From: Labyrinthula sp. Ha
Taxonomy: Eukaryota > Sar > Bigyra > Labyrinthulida > Labyrinthulaceae
Length of the DNA stretch: 64,000 bases
NCBI GenBank assembly: GCA_015227615.1
Contig: JAALGZ010000041.1
Location: 248,001 to 312,000, forward strand
Direction: 5' to 3'
Both the position numbers and the translations under genes were made by a program. Shown piece by piece: positions 13,401-25,400 of the stretch (the first letter of the stretch is position 1; every line of letters starts with the position of its first letter). Under the pieces are notes generated by a model. It was not told where the DNA came from, did not search any database, and saw only the letters and a list, made by a program, of their open reading frames with translations.

Positions 13401-14943
13401 ACCAAGAAAGTTCGAGCAGATAAGAGAAAGGGAAGACAGGGAGGCGTGGATAAATGTATACCGCAAAGAAATAGATGCTCTGGAAACAGTTGGGAACTTT
13501 GAGGTAGTTAACAGACCAAATACCGGAGATGTTATTATCCCTTTTCTGGAATTATTCAGCACAAAGAAGGATATTTATGGGAACCATATAGCAAGAGTGA
13601 GAATCGTAGTGAAAGGTGGTTATTCGAAGTTGATTATTCCAGACACTGCTGTGGTTTTCAGCCCAGTTGCATCAGTCATTTCAACACGTATTTTCCTAGG
13701 AGGAGCACTTAAGATGGAAACAAAAATTAAGCAGCTGGATGTAACAGCAGCTTTTATATATGGCAAGTTACCCGAAGGTGTATTACTGGAACTTCCCAGA
13801 GGACATAGGTTAAGGGAAGGCAATAAAAAGGTCTGGAAAACCACAACCAGTATTTACGGACTATCAGAAAGTCCATTAATATGGTTCAGACGTATTTCGG
13901 AAGTACTTAGGACATTAAGCATAGTTTCTTTGATAAATGACAGATGTGTATTTATAAAATGGAAGGGAAGGAGTGACGAGGTGGACTTAATTGCTCTGTT
14001 ATATGTTGAAGATTTATTATTTGCGGAAAAAAATCAAGAAGTAGAATAGTTTGAGGTTGTAATGAAGGATAACTTCAAACTGAAAATATTACCGAGAGTT
14101 GAAACTTTTGTAGGATTAAGATTTGCATATGCACCAGACAATGGGATATTCCTGGAACAAGAAAACAGAATTGAAAAGTTAGCGAAAAAATATAAATTGG
14201 AGGATATGAAAAGTCGAACCACTCCAATTAGTAATAAAGAATTAAATAATATTGGGGAGAAGCAACTTGATGACCCGAAGCTGTATCAAAGTATCGTGGG
14301 AACAATTAACTATTTCTCTACAGTATCGAGACCGGATGTTACGTTTGCTACGAATTATTTATCTAGACATTTACAAAAACCCACAAAAACGATGTTAACT
14401 AAAGCGAGAAGAGTTTTGAAATATATTTATGGCACGAAAAAGAAAAGATGAAAGTAGAAGCCTTTAGGAGTGAAAATATAGTGAAAGCATATGTGGACAC
14501 GGTATTTTCAACTGCAGAAAGAGCAAAACCAGTTACAGGATAAATAATTTATATTAATGAATGGATTGCGTATTCTAAAACAAAGAAACAAAGTATAGTA
14601 ACATGTGATTCTACGGAAGCTGAGATGGTAGGAATCAAGATGGCTATTAAAGATATTAAATACATATTTAATCTGCTGGAAGAGTTGAATGAAGAAAGAA
14701 AGGTGCTAATATGGTCGAATTCTCAAAGGGCTGGGAGGATGATAAGAAATGGAAATATGAATGGAAGAACCAAACATATCGACACTTATTATAAATTCAT
14801 TCCACAAGAGTTGGAGAAAATGAAAGCTGAGCTGAGATATCTTCCTAGAGAAGAAAACATTGCAGATTCTTTCACTAAAGAAGAAACCAAAGCTGAGTTT
14901 AATAAGTTCAAGAAGATGATGTTCTTCGAACAATAAGGGAAGG

Positions 14944-15053
14944 TGTTAAATAAGAATAACATTATGTAGTTGGTTTATTGATTAGGGTAGTGTATTGTTC
15001 CAAAGGGACAGTTTTAACTTATTAACTTGAGGAAATATAAAAATAGTTTAACA
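14944..15053 (+). repeat. 3' LTR of Copia element B
   Basis: A 110-bp LTR, same length as the 5' copy, ending AGTTTAACA. It is preceded by the purine tract AAGGGAAGG and followed by the target-site copy GTTTC at 15054-15058. Confidence 0.9.
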
Positions 15054-15058
15054 GTTTC

Positions 15059-15675
15059 ACTCATATACATATAGAATATACAGTTTTCTTTTGCTCCAGT
15101 TAACACTGTCGCTCATCCTTCGTGATATCTTTCAGGTTTGATTCACTGCTGACTTTAATTAGTTTTTGAACTATACTCTTGTATAATTAATTTAACCAAG
15201 AAAATAATTCAACCAAAAAGACAATATTGGTCTTTAGAAACTTAGCCTCGATTGGTACTTCCCTCCGATTAGTTTTTCGAGATGAGTTTAGTGGTACCAT
15301 TCTTGCTACACATTGCTAAGAATTAAAGAAATATCAGCTAATCATTTTTCAACCTACCGGGTGTACTTTCACAATACTGAGCATTTCCATGTTACTTGAG
15401 CGAACATTATGCAGCTAAAGTTGATGTCTCGTCAGTTTCGATGTTTTTGCACGTACGCACTTAAGTCTTGTACTAACTCTGTGTTGCATTATATCTACTA
15501 CTATCATAACAGCAGTACTATCTAGAAAGTATATTTCCTTCATGTATTCTCTAAGAAAAAATCTTCTTGTTTAAATTTTTCCTGAACATTGGATTATTAT
15601 AAAAATGTGACCGTTAATATAGTTAAATGATAGACACGTGAAAAATTAAAGATAATATTGGAAAAATTCTTTTAT
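15059..15675. other. Upstream region of membrane-protein copy 2
   Basis: About 600 bases between Copia B and the second seven-transmembrane gene. No ORF or RNA gene seen. It presumably holds the gene's promoter; no motif is shared clearly with copy 1. Confidence 0.5.
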
Positions 15676-16722
15676 ATGATGAATTTGGAAGCCTGTCATT
15701 TTCCATTCTCACGAAGTGAAAATTCTACACAATGTGATACCAGTTTTTATGAAGCCAATCCTGTTACCTCTCAAAGAATTAAACTCTTTGTTTTCTTTCC
15801 TGGGTTGCTTGTTCTACTTACATCAGCTTTCACTCTTTACAGATATTGTATGAGGAATTTAAAGAAAATTTCGATGAGAATAATATTTTATTCAAGCTCA
15901 AGGTTCTCAAAAGAAGAAACTCTTCTCCGTGCTAATTTGTACACGCTTGTTTCTGGTACACTTGCTTGCTTTTTGCTGGTAATGTTTAGTTTTAATGGAC
16001 TCTTTCTAAGTAAGGGATTTGAAAGTACCCAAGGAAAAGTTCAGGGTCTTACAATGTTTAGTGGCGGTTCTCTGATTGCACTCTCCCAAATCAATTTCTT
16101 TCCTATTTTAAAAAAACTATTGGGAATAACTAAATTTAGCGCAAAAGATCAAAAGCTGCTTCAGATATCTGCAGCCATAGGTGCACCTTATACTCTCTTT
16201 CAAATTCCTCTTATGAGTTTTCTCCTAACGCTGGAGCATTTCGATATATATACCTTCGTTAGCGTTTACATTGGTTTATTCCTGCTCAATGTCCCAAGCC
16301 TAGCATACCCCCCATACGCAATATCCAATGTGTTGATTCAAAGATTGGGTGAGTTACAAAAGAAATCAGGAAAAAGAAACACTGCTCAAAATGTATCCTC
16401 ATTAAAAGCAAAGATAAAATTTTTTAAACAAAATGCTATGAGCTCTGTGGGCTTTGGTATAATTGCAGGATCTGTTTCCTTAGTAAGAGGCTGGAGAGAG
16501 AATCCCATCGTTTTTCTTGTTCTAATTATATTTCTGTGTACTGCATATCAAATATATATACCAACACTTGTTGTATATAGTAAATATGTTCTACCTGGTC
16601 GTAGACTACGAGGTGTTGGGAAAAGAGATACAACCAATGCTTTTTCAAGGATGAGTGGGAGTAGAACCTCTACTCTTGAAGGATCACGAGTTGTACCACA
16701 AGTATCCAGAACCAAAGTATAA
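15676..16722 (+). CDS. Seven-transmembrane protein, copy 2
   Basis: A 348-residue paralogue of the protein at 3439-4476, same strand, about 11 kb downstream. The open frame extends 18 bases further 5' but only with a TTG. I start at the first of two in-frame ATG codons (15676 and 15679), which aligns with the other copy's start and its FPF-R-ENST-C N-terminus. The seven hydrophobic segments, the sequon, the YPPYAISNVL block, the PTLVVYSKYVLPGRR block and the Ser/Thr-rich tail (RMSGSRTSTLEGSR) are all kept. Identity is high along the whole length, lower in the loop after the third segment. Both copies look intact and under constraint, so this is a true duplicate, not a relic. Family and function are unknown to me. 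Confidence 0.8.
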   Translation: MMNLEACHFPFSRSENSTQCDTSFYEANPVTSQRIKLFVFFPGLLVLLTSAFTLYRYCMRNLKKISMRIIFYSSSRFSKEETLLRANLYTLVSGTLACFLLVMFSFNGLFLSKGFESTQGKVQGLTMFSGGSLIALSQINFFPILKKLLGITKFSAKDQKLLQISAAIGAPYTLFQIPLMSFLLTLEHFDIYTFVSVYIGLFLLNVPSLAYPPYAISNVLIQRLGELQKKSGKRNTAQNVSSLKAKIKFFKQNAMSSVGFGIIAGSVSLVRGWRENPIVFLVLIIFLCTAYQIYIPTLVVYSKYVLPGRRLRGVGKRDTTNAFSRMSGSRTSTLEGSRVVPQVSRTKV

Positions 16723-17058
16723 CACTTCTTACTGCTGGAGAAGCATTTAGTAAACTAATGTCGGTAGACGAACATAGTTGTAGACTAGACAGTATGGCAG
16801 CTTTGAGAGAACATTGTGTCCTTGTGATGTAGAAACTGTATGTACATGTTGTTTCTTCCTATCTGGATTCCACCAATGTTTGTTCACTGAAATAATAATA
16901 TCTAAGTAACCTTATAAGGAGTATTCTCAGCAATTAGAATAGGTTGAATAAAGTAAGTGTCTCAAATAGTTATTGATATTACATGGAAAACATCTTCATA
17001 AGGACTGCACTAAGAAAATAATAAAAAATAGAATTATATAGGCAGCAACAAACTCTGA

Positions 17059-17103
17059 TGAGTTTCATCTTCGGCCAAAGGTCCTTTCGGACAATGAAAC
17101 TCA
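17059..17103 (+). ncRNA. Three-way-junction RNA candidate
   Basis: The outer stem is TGAGTTTCAT pairing perfectly with ATGAAACTCA (10 bp). Inside are two small hairpins placed back to back: CTT/AAG with a six-base loop (17069-17080) and GTCC-TTTC-GGAC (17081-17092). Only one base, A17093, is left unpaired at the junction. The patch is more GC-rich than its surroundings. This is visible structure only; expression is unknown and I match it to no RNA family. The strand is arbitrary. Confidence 0.35.
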
Positions 17104-17689
17104 AACATTAGGTTTTCCCTATTTTTGTTCTATAATCTGCTGTATAACCAATCTAATTTGCTCCTGACACAATTTTCGTATTACTGAAAATATCCTGCTC
17201 AGTCTGGCTTACTAGATACAAACTGTACTCGTCCACATCATGACACATAGTGTGCTAAATTTTGGAATGTCATTTCCATTGACTCAAGGGTAGTCTTATA
17301 TCTTTTGCAATACTATTAGAGTTCTGCTCTATATTTTGGTAATACGAAGTATAAGAATGTTACTTCTAGTTTCATCAGTGCTACGCCCACCATAACCTCT
17401 TTTTGTTTGCCAAATTTTATGCTCATTCTAGACTTTGGTTTAACAATTCTTCCTCCTATCTTCAATAGAAAGAAGAAGAAACCAGTTTACCCCCAATTTA
17501 AAAAAAAGACTTTGTACTGGGCGCCGAATCAAGCTGGTTTTTTTAAAAACTGATGTACAACCATTCTACCTTGCTCTGTGGAAACTTTTATTTTCTTATG
17601 TCAATCTGCAGTAGCCCGTTACCTGCTTTTCTTCTTCACTACACTGTCTTTTTTCTTTTCCTAGAGCTTAGATGGATATGGAAGCAGGG

Positions 17690-17850
17690 ACTGTACACTT
17701 AACCCCATCTTGCGCCCACAGCTTCTCCACTCTTGATCTTTGGAGTTCCAGATATCAGATTGCCTGTTATTATCTGAAGTTGGAGAAATAAATATCATCC
17801 ACACTTCGCACCATTGATTCTTTTATCCAGGTTTCTCAACTTAGGATGAA
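17690..17850 (+). mobile_element. Possible Ty3/gypsy reverse-transcriptase fossil
   Basis: One short frame around 17730-17765 reads FSTLDLWSSRYQI, close to the FS-LDL-SGYHQI block of Ty3/gypsy reverse transcriptases. No LTR, integrase or further domain is recognisable nearby. If real, it is a heavily broken old fragment; borders are guesses. Confidence 0.35.
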
Positions 17851-19085
17851 GATTCTTGGACAGCTAAGGATTTACTGGTGAATTTCTTAGGCAAGTATTT
17901 CTCTTCAATACCAATTTGCTACTACCAGTGAACGAACCATGCATTTATAAAGTGGAAAAGATTTGAATGATTTTTCGGTCAAATATGCTGATGGAACTTG
18001 GTATTAGATTTCAAGCTTAAGAGTACTATTTGTTTTCCTTATATAATAGTTCTTTTGCACTGCAGAAAGATTAGTTTTCCTATTGCTTTCTTATGCTCTT
18101 CCTGTAATTTTGTTTTACTCTGATGAGACCATTTCGTGTTGTAATATTAGGAATCTTTACAAGATTATTGTACTCATTTAGATTGGTGTATTTTCTAAGT
18201 TGCGGCCACTTAGCTCAAACCTCCAACATCAAGAACTAAGGCCTTGCATGAGGTACCAAACTTTATACCCTTGGAGACTTGCTGTTGGGAATTATAACAA
18301 GAAAATATGTGCTAAGACTACAACTCTGGTTATACTTTATTGTGATTAAAAACATTATTCTGAAACAGGCCACTGTATTACAAAACTTCTCCAAGAAATT
18401 TTTAGAGGTGACCTTTGTTTCATCAGCGAGTACTGTGGTAGATGAAGTTTCAATAGCACCAATAAAAAACAAAAAGTATTTTTTTGACAAGGCCAAGTGC
18501 TCACATGCAAACCCACATAGTGTTCGGTCCAAAGAAACTTATGGTTCAGCAAATTTCGTGGGCAACAAATGAAAGCAGGTATTTACAACTTTCCAGAGTA
18601 AAGGAGCTATATGCAAACCACGATAATGACTCTAAACAGAGGCAACTATTTCTATCATACTTTTTAAATGTTATGACATATCCTTCTTCCTTCAGCCTGG
18701 TTCTCTAAGCAAATTAAGTTGGGTACTAGATCCGCTTATCAAACCTAGAATCCAACTATGGTCCATTCCAGTTACGTGATGCAAATGCTGGTGTCTTTCT
18801 TGTACTAATTACTAAAACTATTTCCCTTAACTTTAATCCAAAAAATCAATAAAGAGTCAAGGATATTCTTTGGTAATACCTCACCAATGGTTTTACTAAT
18901 CAAAAGAGAATTTCTCGCAGTAGAGGTGAGAATAATTTAATAATATCCTGTAAATTGATGTTCAACCCTTGCTTAATAAGACTTATTAGATATAATTTAA
19001 GTTGTTCTCTGACCTATTAACCATATAAAAGTCAGAGTAACAGTCCAAACGAGGGATAAAAAAATTCGCGAATTTGGGTAGTAGA

Positions 19086-22000
19086 TCACGACATTGTACT
19101 TACTCGGCCTGATTCCTTGGGAGATCTAGGTAAATCATCTTCGTCAGAAATGGTCGTTGAGTTTTCATTAGAGTGATGGCGTTCATTCAGCGCGGATGGT
19201 ACGTATTTCTTTCCCGTAGCCTTTTCCCTATACAGTAGGAGCAATGCAGTTATCTTCTCCTCTATGTCCTCTAACTCTAAATTGTCAAATTCCTCTTGTT
19301 CTTTATGTTGAAGTGCTTTTTCTAGCAGCTCTATTTTCTTATCTTGTTCTTCTACTTCTACTTGCAAAACATCCAGTTTTTTTGTCGTTAGTTCAAACTT
19401 ATTCCATCTAATTTCTTTCCGAAGTTTATCCTCTTGGTTGAAGAGTTTCCAATTTTCTGAAACCATTAACTGTTTGGACTTTCCTTTTGTAGAGACTTTT
19501 CTATCAAAATATACTGTCCTTCCATATCCAATAGGGCCTAGGATAACACTCAAATTCAAAGAAATACGTTCACCGAAACTTAATAAAGTAATGTGCTTCT
19601 TGGTTCCATATCGCTTCAAGGGTCGTTTCATTCTATATTTAAAATTCTTAATGCTCATTAGCACATTTTCAGCAGCAACCGCACCTTGCCTGGACGCATT
19701 AAACGCATCTTTCGTCTCAGGCCAGTTGTTGACATCTCCTATTACAAAAATATTCGGTCTTCCTACTTGCAGGTACTCGTTAACCTTGACCTCACCACCA
19801 GCGTTTAACCAGGAGACTGGATATATTGTATTTGCCAGCACCCTTCCTGTACAGGTCAGTATCAGATCAAACTTAGCGGTTTCGTTGCTGAACTCAATTT
19901 TAAATGGCGAAGAATTAGAGACTTTGTAACCCTTTTTAAACCCACAAATATCTTTCTTAGAAAGTGGACAGGAGGAATGAAAATTTATAGAGCTTGTCTG
20001 CAACATTTTCAGCAGCTGATCATTCAAGTAGTCAGGGCCACTGAGAACATTAGTTGCTGAACAGATGGTTAACAACTTGTTTGAATATTTATTTCTGATT
20101 TCTCCCGCAAGTTCAAGACCTAAAAATTACAAGAAATACTTATTAACCTGTTGGACCAGATCCTACTATTAAGATATTTCTTGCGCGTTGGATAACAGTT
20201 GAAACTTCTTGATACCATTCCTGCATTTCTGCATCTCTTGTTAGATTTAGTGGAGGTTCACCAACAGAAGTATTCACAGCTCCAGTACCGCACACAAGAA
20301 AGTCAAAGTGACAGGCCTTTTTTCTTGACAGCAAATCCATAGAACTACCTTTTGCAGAAACTTCATACCAAATTTGGTTATTCTCAACATCAATTTCCAG
20401 AACCTTATTATGGTACACATTGCCACCAACAGCCTTTAAGATGTTTTCATTGGGTACTAAAGTTCGATGACAAAAGTCAGTCCCTAAGACACTAGCCCTC
20501 AATCCACTTATTTTGTGCACGAAATGGGTTCTCGTTTCAAACACACTTATTTCAACTTCATAGACTTGAGAGCTCCACTTTGACAGTAATTTTTCAAGAT
20601 GAGAAATAAAAGACGCGCAGGCATAACCTAATCCAATTACTACAACATTCAAAACCTGCTTATGGTTTGGAACAGGTACATTCTCAGACGTTATGACAGG
20701 AAAGACTTCATTATCTGAAGTACTTGAAAGTTTGGACATTGCGTCACTAGTACGTCTTCTTACCAATCCTCTAATCTTTGATTTCCTTCCGCCCTGTCCT
20801 TTTGCCGAGGAGTGGCGTTCACCAGCACCCTTGGCGGTAAAGGTAATAAGCGCTTTGGTTCTAGTTAAGAAAAACTTTTCGGCAGCTTGGAGGTTCTCAC
20901 CCATCAACTCTAGTTTTTGAGCTTCTGTAATGTCTCTTTGAATCATATAGTTGGAAAACCCATCCTTCTCAAAGAACACCAGAGGAAGCCGCAGGCTGGT
21001 ATTAACTGGCCTATAATTATACATGTCTTGCACTGTATTAGTTGAAGAGAGAGAAAATATATTCAAGAAATCAGAGTTTATAATCTTTAGAAGGCTTTGG
21101 CAGAGGTCCAACTCCTTCTCATCTTGGCCCAGAGTTTCAAGCTGAAGAAAATGAATTTTTAGGTGTTTCATGAAATCAGTTTCTCTAATAACTTTTAGCC
21201 GGGAAACAACTCCATGGGATGATTTGAGTTTTTCGACATGAGAAATAGACGGCCTAAGCAGCTCCGTTGCATTCTCAACGGGAGAGGAAAACGTCACTCC
21301 AAGAGTCTTCGCAAGGTTCTCTACCTGTTGCTTTGATGTTGATAAACTCGGAACCAAATCATTTTCTATCTTTGACTCAATCTCTGTTAAAATCTTTAGC
21401 TGTTTTATTTTCTCGGTCACTACGAAGCTCCAAAATGTGGTTTTTATTGAAGATACAGCTTTTTCAACCAAATTGCTGTCTAGATCCCTCGCTAATGTGT
21501 CAAATGATTTATAATTCTTCAAATGTGTAACATCATCCTTAAACTCTGCACTTATCCACGGATGTGAGAGTAAAATCTGAGCCGTGGGCCGCTTGTTTGG
21601 ATTCTTCTCTAGCATCAACCGAATAATAGACTTACATTGCTCGCTGACAGCTCCTTGAGGAAAGGAAACTTGATTGTTACAAATTCGATTTATCAACTTT
21701 TCCTTCGTACTCCCAGTAAAAGGCATTTTCCCATAAACAATAGCATAAAGAGTGACGCCAAGAGACCAAATATCAGCCGGTCGACCATTGTACGGCTCCA
21801 ATAACCCTTGATGAGCCTCTGGTGGCAAAAAGGCAAGAGTTCCAGCTTCACTTGTTATTAAGTCATCAGTTCCAAGCATTCTTTCAACTTTACTTTGGCT
21901 TGAGAAACAAGAAATTCCAAAATCACATATCAGCACATTGCCAGTGGTCGCTTCAAGTAAAATATTTGAGGGTTTTATATCTCTATGGATAATCTTCGTC

Positions 22001-22413
22001 TTATGAAGATAACCAACTCCACTAAGTATTTGTTTGAAGTAATTTTGGGAAACTTTTTCTTCATGCTTTGCTATAACCAAAGGCTCGCCAGCTACCAGCT
22101 TCATCACCAAATAAAGAATGTCATTCTCTTCATCGTCAATAACTTCAACAAGTTTTACTAGATTTGGATGATCAATTAATTTCAAAACAGCAATTTCATT
22201 TTTTACTCTATACCCAGCTGCTCCAACAAGCCTTTTGTTTCTTGACAAGGACTGTCCTACAAGAGCTTTCACTGCATAAAACAGGTTCTTCTTCAAATGA
22301 ACTGCCTTATATACAACAGATTGTGTTCCTGATCCAATTTCTTTTAGCAATTTATAGTTGTTTATTACGCCGAGGTCGTTGGTTTCTTCTGAGGCCTCTG
22401 AAGCCTCTTTCAT
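19086..22413 (-). CDS. CaMKK-like kinase fused to FSP1/AIFM2-like oxidoreductase
   Basis: A 1099-residue protein from two exons (22413-20148 and 20119-19086) around a 28-nt intron (20120-20147). Removing it restores VGSGPTGLELAGE. Residues 20-288 are a complete Ser/Thr kinase: glycine loop GSGT, AVK lysine 49, HRD 143-145, DFG 164-166, a GTLAFLPPE activation segment. The wording DDEENDILYLV fits the CaMKK/Elm1 group that activates AMPK/SNF1-type kinases. A linker follows; about residues 485-525 look like a MIT-type helical hairpin. From about 585 comes an FAD/NAD(P)H Rossmann unit: VVIGLGYAC, FLVCGTGA, ILIVGSGPTG, IFVIGDVNNW, then ASRQGAVAAENVL, as in AIFM2/FSP1-like NADH:quinone reductases. 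A coiled coil and an acidic Ser-rich tail end it. Kinase and first Rossmann fold share one unbroken exon, so the fusion is not a prediction artefact. Confidence 0.85.
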
Positions 22414-25400
22414 GGGAGTTTATTAAGATGCTCGGATAAAACGGATAGATTTCGTTATTGAGCAAAGAGTGGGACTACATTCTAACAAGGTTGCATTACT
22501 GGGGCTTTGACTTTGCACACAAATCATACAGGGACTAGTCAATAGTGTGATCTTGCAGTCTATCTCTCCCTAAACCGAATGAAAATGTAAATATTTTAAT
22601 ATATAATGATTTTATCTTAACCTATAGTTTACAGAAGTTTTAATTTCAATTAAAGGGATTGCACTATTGGTTATTGGCACTGATTGTGTTTCCCTGGCGA
22701 ACATTGTTAACGAACTTACCCGGTATTTTTCATGGACGAAACTCACGAATAAACAATGCTTCGAAATATGGCCCAAATTAATTTTCTCAGTATCTAGAAA
22801 GCTTATTTTATTCTCCCAGACTATATGTTCCTACTTCATCCAGATAAAATTCTCAGCATTTGTCTTAACATGTGTTCGGGTACATGGGAATGAACAAGCA
22901 GCATAAAATTAGTTCTAGGCTACTCAATAAGAAGTATGATATCAATAACAAGTCCCTTGGTTAAATTGTTAAATTTTCCTAGATAGAAAAAAAATCAAAA
23001 AAGGAGTCTACACTTTGAAATGCAGTAAGAATGACAAAATGCAGATACCAAAAAACTTCAACGATTTCATGCCTTTGCGCAGTTTCTAATACAGACAACA
23101 CTTTTTATTTTCATTTTTTATATTTAATGGGAAACTATTCACATAAAATCGGAGTAATAGTAGACCAAAGCTATCTTAATAAAGATGACTGCAATAGTAG
23201 CCTAACACTTGGTTTGCTGTACTGAAACAAGAATAAGTTACAGATATTTTTAATTATGATAACATATGATGTTAAGAATGAAAAAGATTTCTTAATTTAT
23301 ACTTCAAAAGCTTGTAAGTTTAACAAGTATCCCATATGAATATTCAAAAGGTATTGATCCTATTCTCAGCTCAAATTGATTTTTTTGACTAGACAATATA
23401 GGTTGTTCATTTGAACTAATTGCTCTATACGTGCAGCAAGACGGTTTCAAGAAACTAGAAACCATAAATATTTGAACTATATTGTTTGTTCATGCTTCAA
23501 CTTAAATACTAATAATGTTATAAGTACCTAAGCAATTTAAGACCTATAAAGTAAAATTTTAGCCTAGACATAATCGTTTCAAACTACGAACAGCCAAACT
23601 CCACAAGGATAGATGTGGAATCTACCGGTAACGTTTTCCAAGGTAGCTTCACCAACTTTTCAATACTGCAGAGGTATCTTAATAAAGTACTCTATAAACG
23701 GGTTTTCAAACTCTAAATAAGCTTTATGTGACAGTGAATTCATACCATTAGAATGCTCTTACAATTTTAATCCATATGAAACTATGTGCAGCACACAAAA
23801 GAAAGGTAAATACTATCCAATCATGTGGTAAGCTAACATTGGGTTTTTTCTCTATAGTAAAACAGCATGTACTGTTTCCCAAGATAATTTGCCGCTGACT
23901 GTATAGTATATATTCATCTTAACTTTTGTTTTGATGTTAGAATGGACAACATTTTTGTAAATATTTAGTGTGCAATTGAGTGGGTGGTGGCTTGGAAAAC
24001 TACTAAGTACCAGATTTGGTCTCTGTTGCATTCCACCATCAGCGAGTATTTATTTTTTATAAATGGGAGTGAAAATACCACACATTTTTAGAATTATCTC
24101 AATAACATCTTCCTAACCCATGTGCAGTATATTGGTCGAATTTAAATATCACAGTAAAGACCTAAACAGGTCAAAATATGCTAACATATCTATTATCGCA
24201 GAGGTTGGTTTTTCTATATCTTTCTACACAAGTTTTGCTTGACAAAAATCACCAGTTGAAGCATTTTTTCAAAAAAAAGGATACATGTTCCATTGACGAC
24301 CAGGGGGTGACACTAGGATAGAATCACTCAAAATCAACTGAAACAGACAACAAAATTGTTTAATTGCTAGCTTAAATAATTTACAAAGTAACCATTAATA
24401 GCCTCACGTAATATATGTTCTCTTGTTAACTTAACTAATCTATCTTAATTTCTTTAAAGATATGTTTCACATACTACAGAGTGTTAATATGATGCCAGGT
24501 GATCAAGATGTTAAGGACTTTGGAAGAATTCAGTGGTCCTTATTAATAGATAGCAGGAAATGTTTTGCACGGATCTAAGATCACAATTAAATGGGAAACA
24601 CTGTAAACGAGCATTTATCTCAAAGGAAAGGTTTGTGTAAAAAAAATATCTAGAAAAGTGTTCTAGCTACTGAAGCAACAAATTTTATTTAGAATTGCTT
24701 GCTTCCCTTAGACTAGTAAAGCAAAATGGAACAGCTCTCAAGGAAACTTTAATGGATTTCATAGAGCTATCATCTAGAAAAACCAAGTAAAATAAAGTTA
24801 AGACTAAATAAATCCTAATCTTAATACAACTAAATTTAAAACAACCAGCAATACTTGCGCCACTGAACATGTTCGTAGAGCATGACAATTTTTTCTCTTT
24901 GGTTGTATGGCCAATGGTAAGTTGAGCTTGATGACAGTATGAAACGATAAAGCATCAGAATTTTTCTAACACAGTGAAATGCTTGCAACAAGAGGATACC
25001 CATACTAAAGATTTTTATTTGATTTGTCACTATTGGTACCCGGTTGTATATGCCAGGCTATATATAAGTTAAATATAATCAATTGTTTCTTATTTTAATT
25101 AATCTCAAATGATTCTTATGTTGTTTTGATTATTGACTGGTGCTCCATAAAAATATTCTGGAATAGAAATTATAAATAGATTAAATATAGGTCCTATCTG
25201 GTTGTAAATATAAATAAGACAGATGGTAAAAGCAGGTATCAAACTTGATTTCTTAAAATCTCAAGCTCGCTTTGCATATAAACTAGGTGAAATAGGAAAC
25301 AGAAAATACTTTGAATATTTTTATAATGTGTTCCATCCTTAAGCAAAAATTTTTCAAGTAAATCGACCTAATAAATATAATTTTATTTGGAGTTAAAATT

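Larger units (their letters stand above)
10305..15053 (+). mobile_element. Ty1/Copia LTR retrotransposon B (broken fossil)
   Basis: A full-length but broken Copia element on the plus strand, 4.75 kb, with 110-bp LTRs and a perfect 5-bp target-site duplication GTTTC at 10300-10304 and 15054-15058. Parts in order: primer-binding site (10417-10428); gag from about 10.6 kb with CCHC knuckles near 11.5-11.6 kb; protease region; integrase (about 12.2-13.0 kb); reverse transcriptase (about 13.4-14.1 kb); RNase H (about 14.5-14.9 kb); a purine tract AAGGGAAGG directly before the 3' LTR. It carries about ten breaks. The LTRs differ at 11 of 110 positions, so it looks older than element A. Its proteins are clearly related to those of A, but its LTRs are different. 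Confidence 0.9.
16723..19085. other. Non-coding stretch with possible relics
   Basis: No intact gene. Within it I see a compact three-way-junction hairpin (17059-17103) and a weak reverse-transcriptase trace near 17.7 kb. Open frames of 70-97 codons around 18.26-18.71 kb overlap on both strands and resemble nothing I recognise. Confidence 0.5.

Noticed and set aside
17056-17103. Hammerhead ribozyme
   Set aside because: CTGATGA and GAAAC are both present, but GAAAC is paired inside the long stem and no stem II closes between them in the required place, so the catalytic core cannot form as in known hammerheads.
18263-18708. ORFs of 74-97 codons on both strands
   Set aside because: Mutually overlapping, with no motif. 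They may contain relic sequence, but I cannot support a gene.
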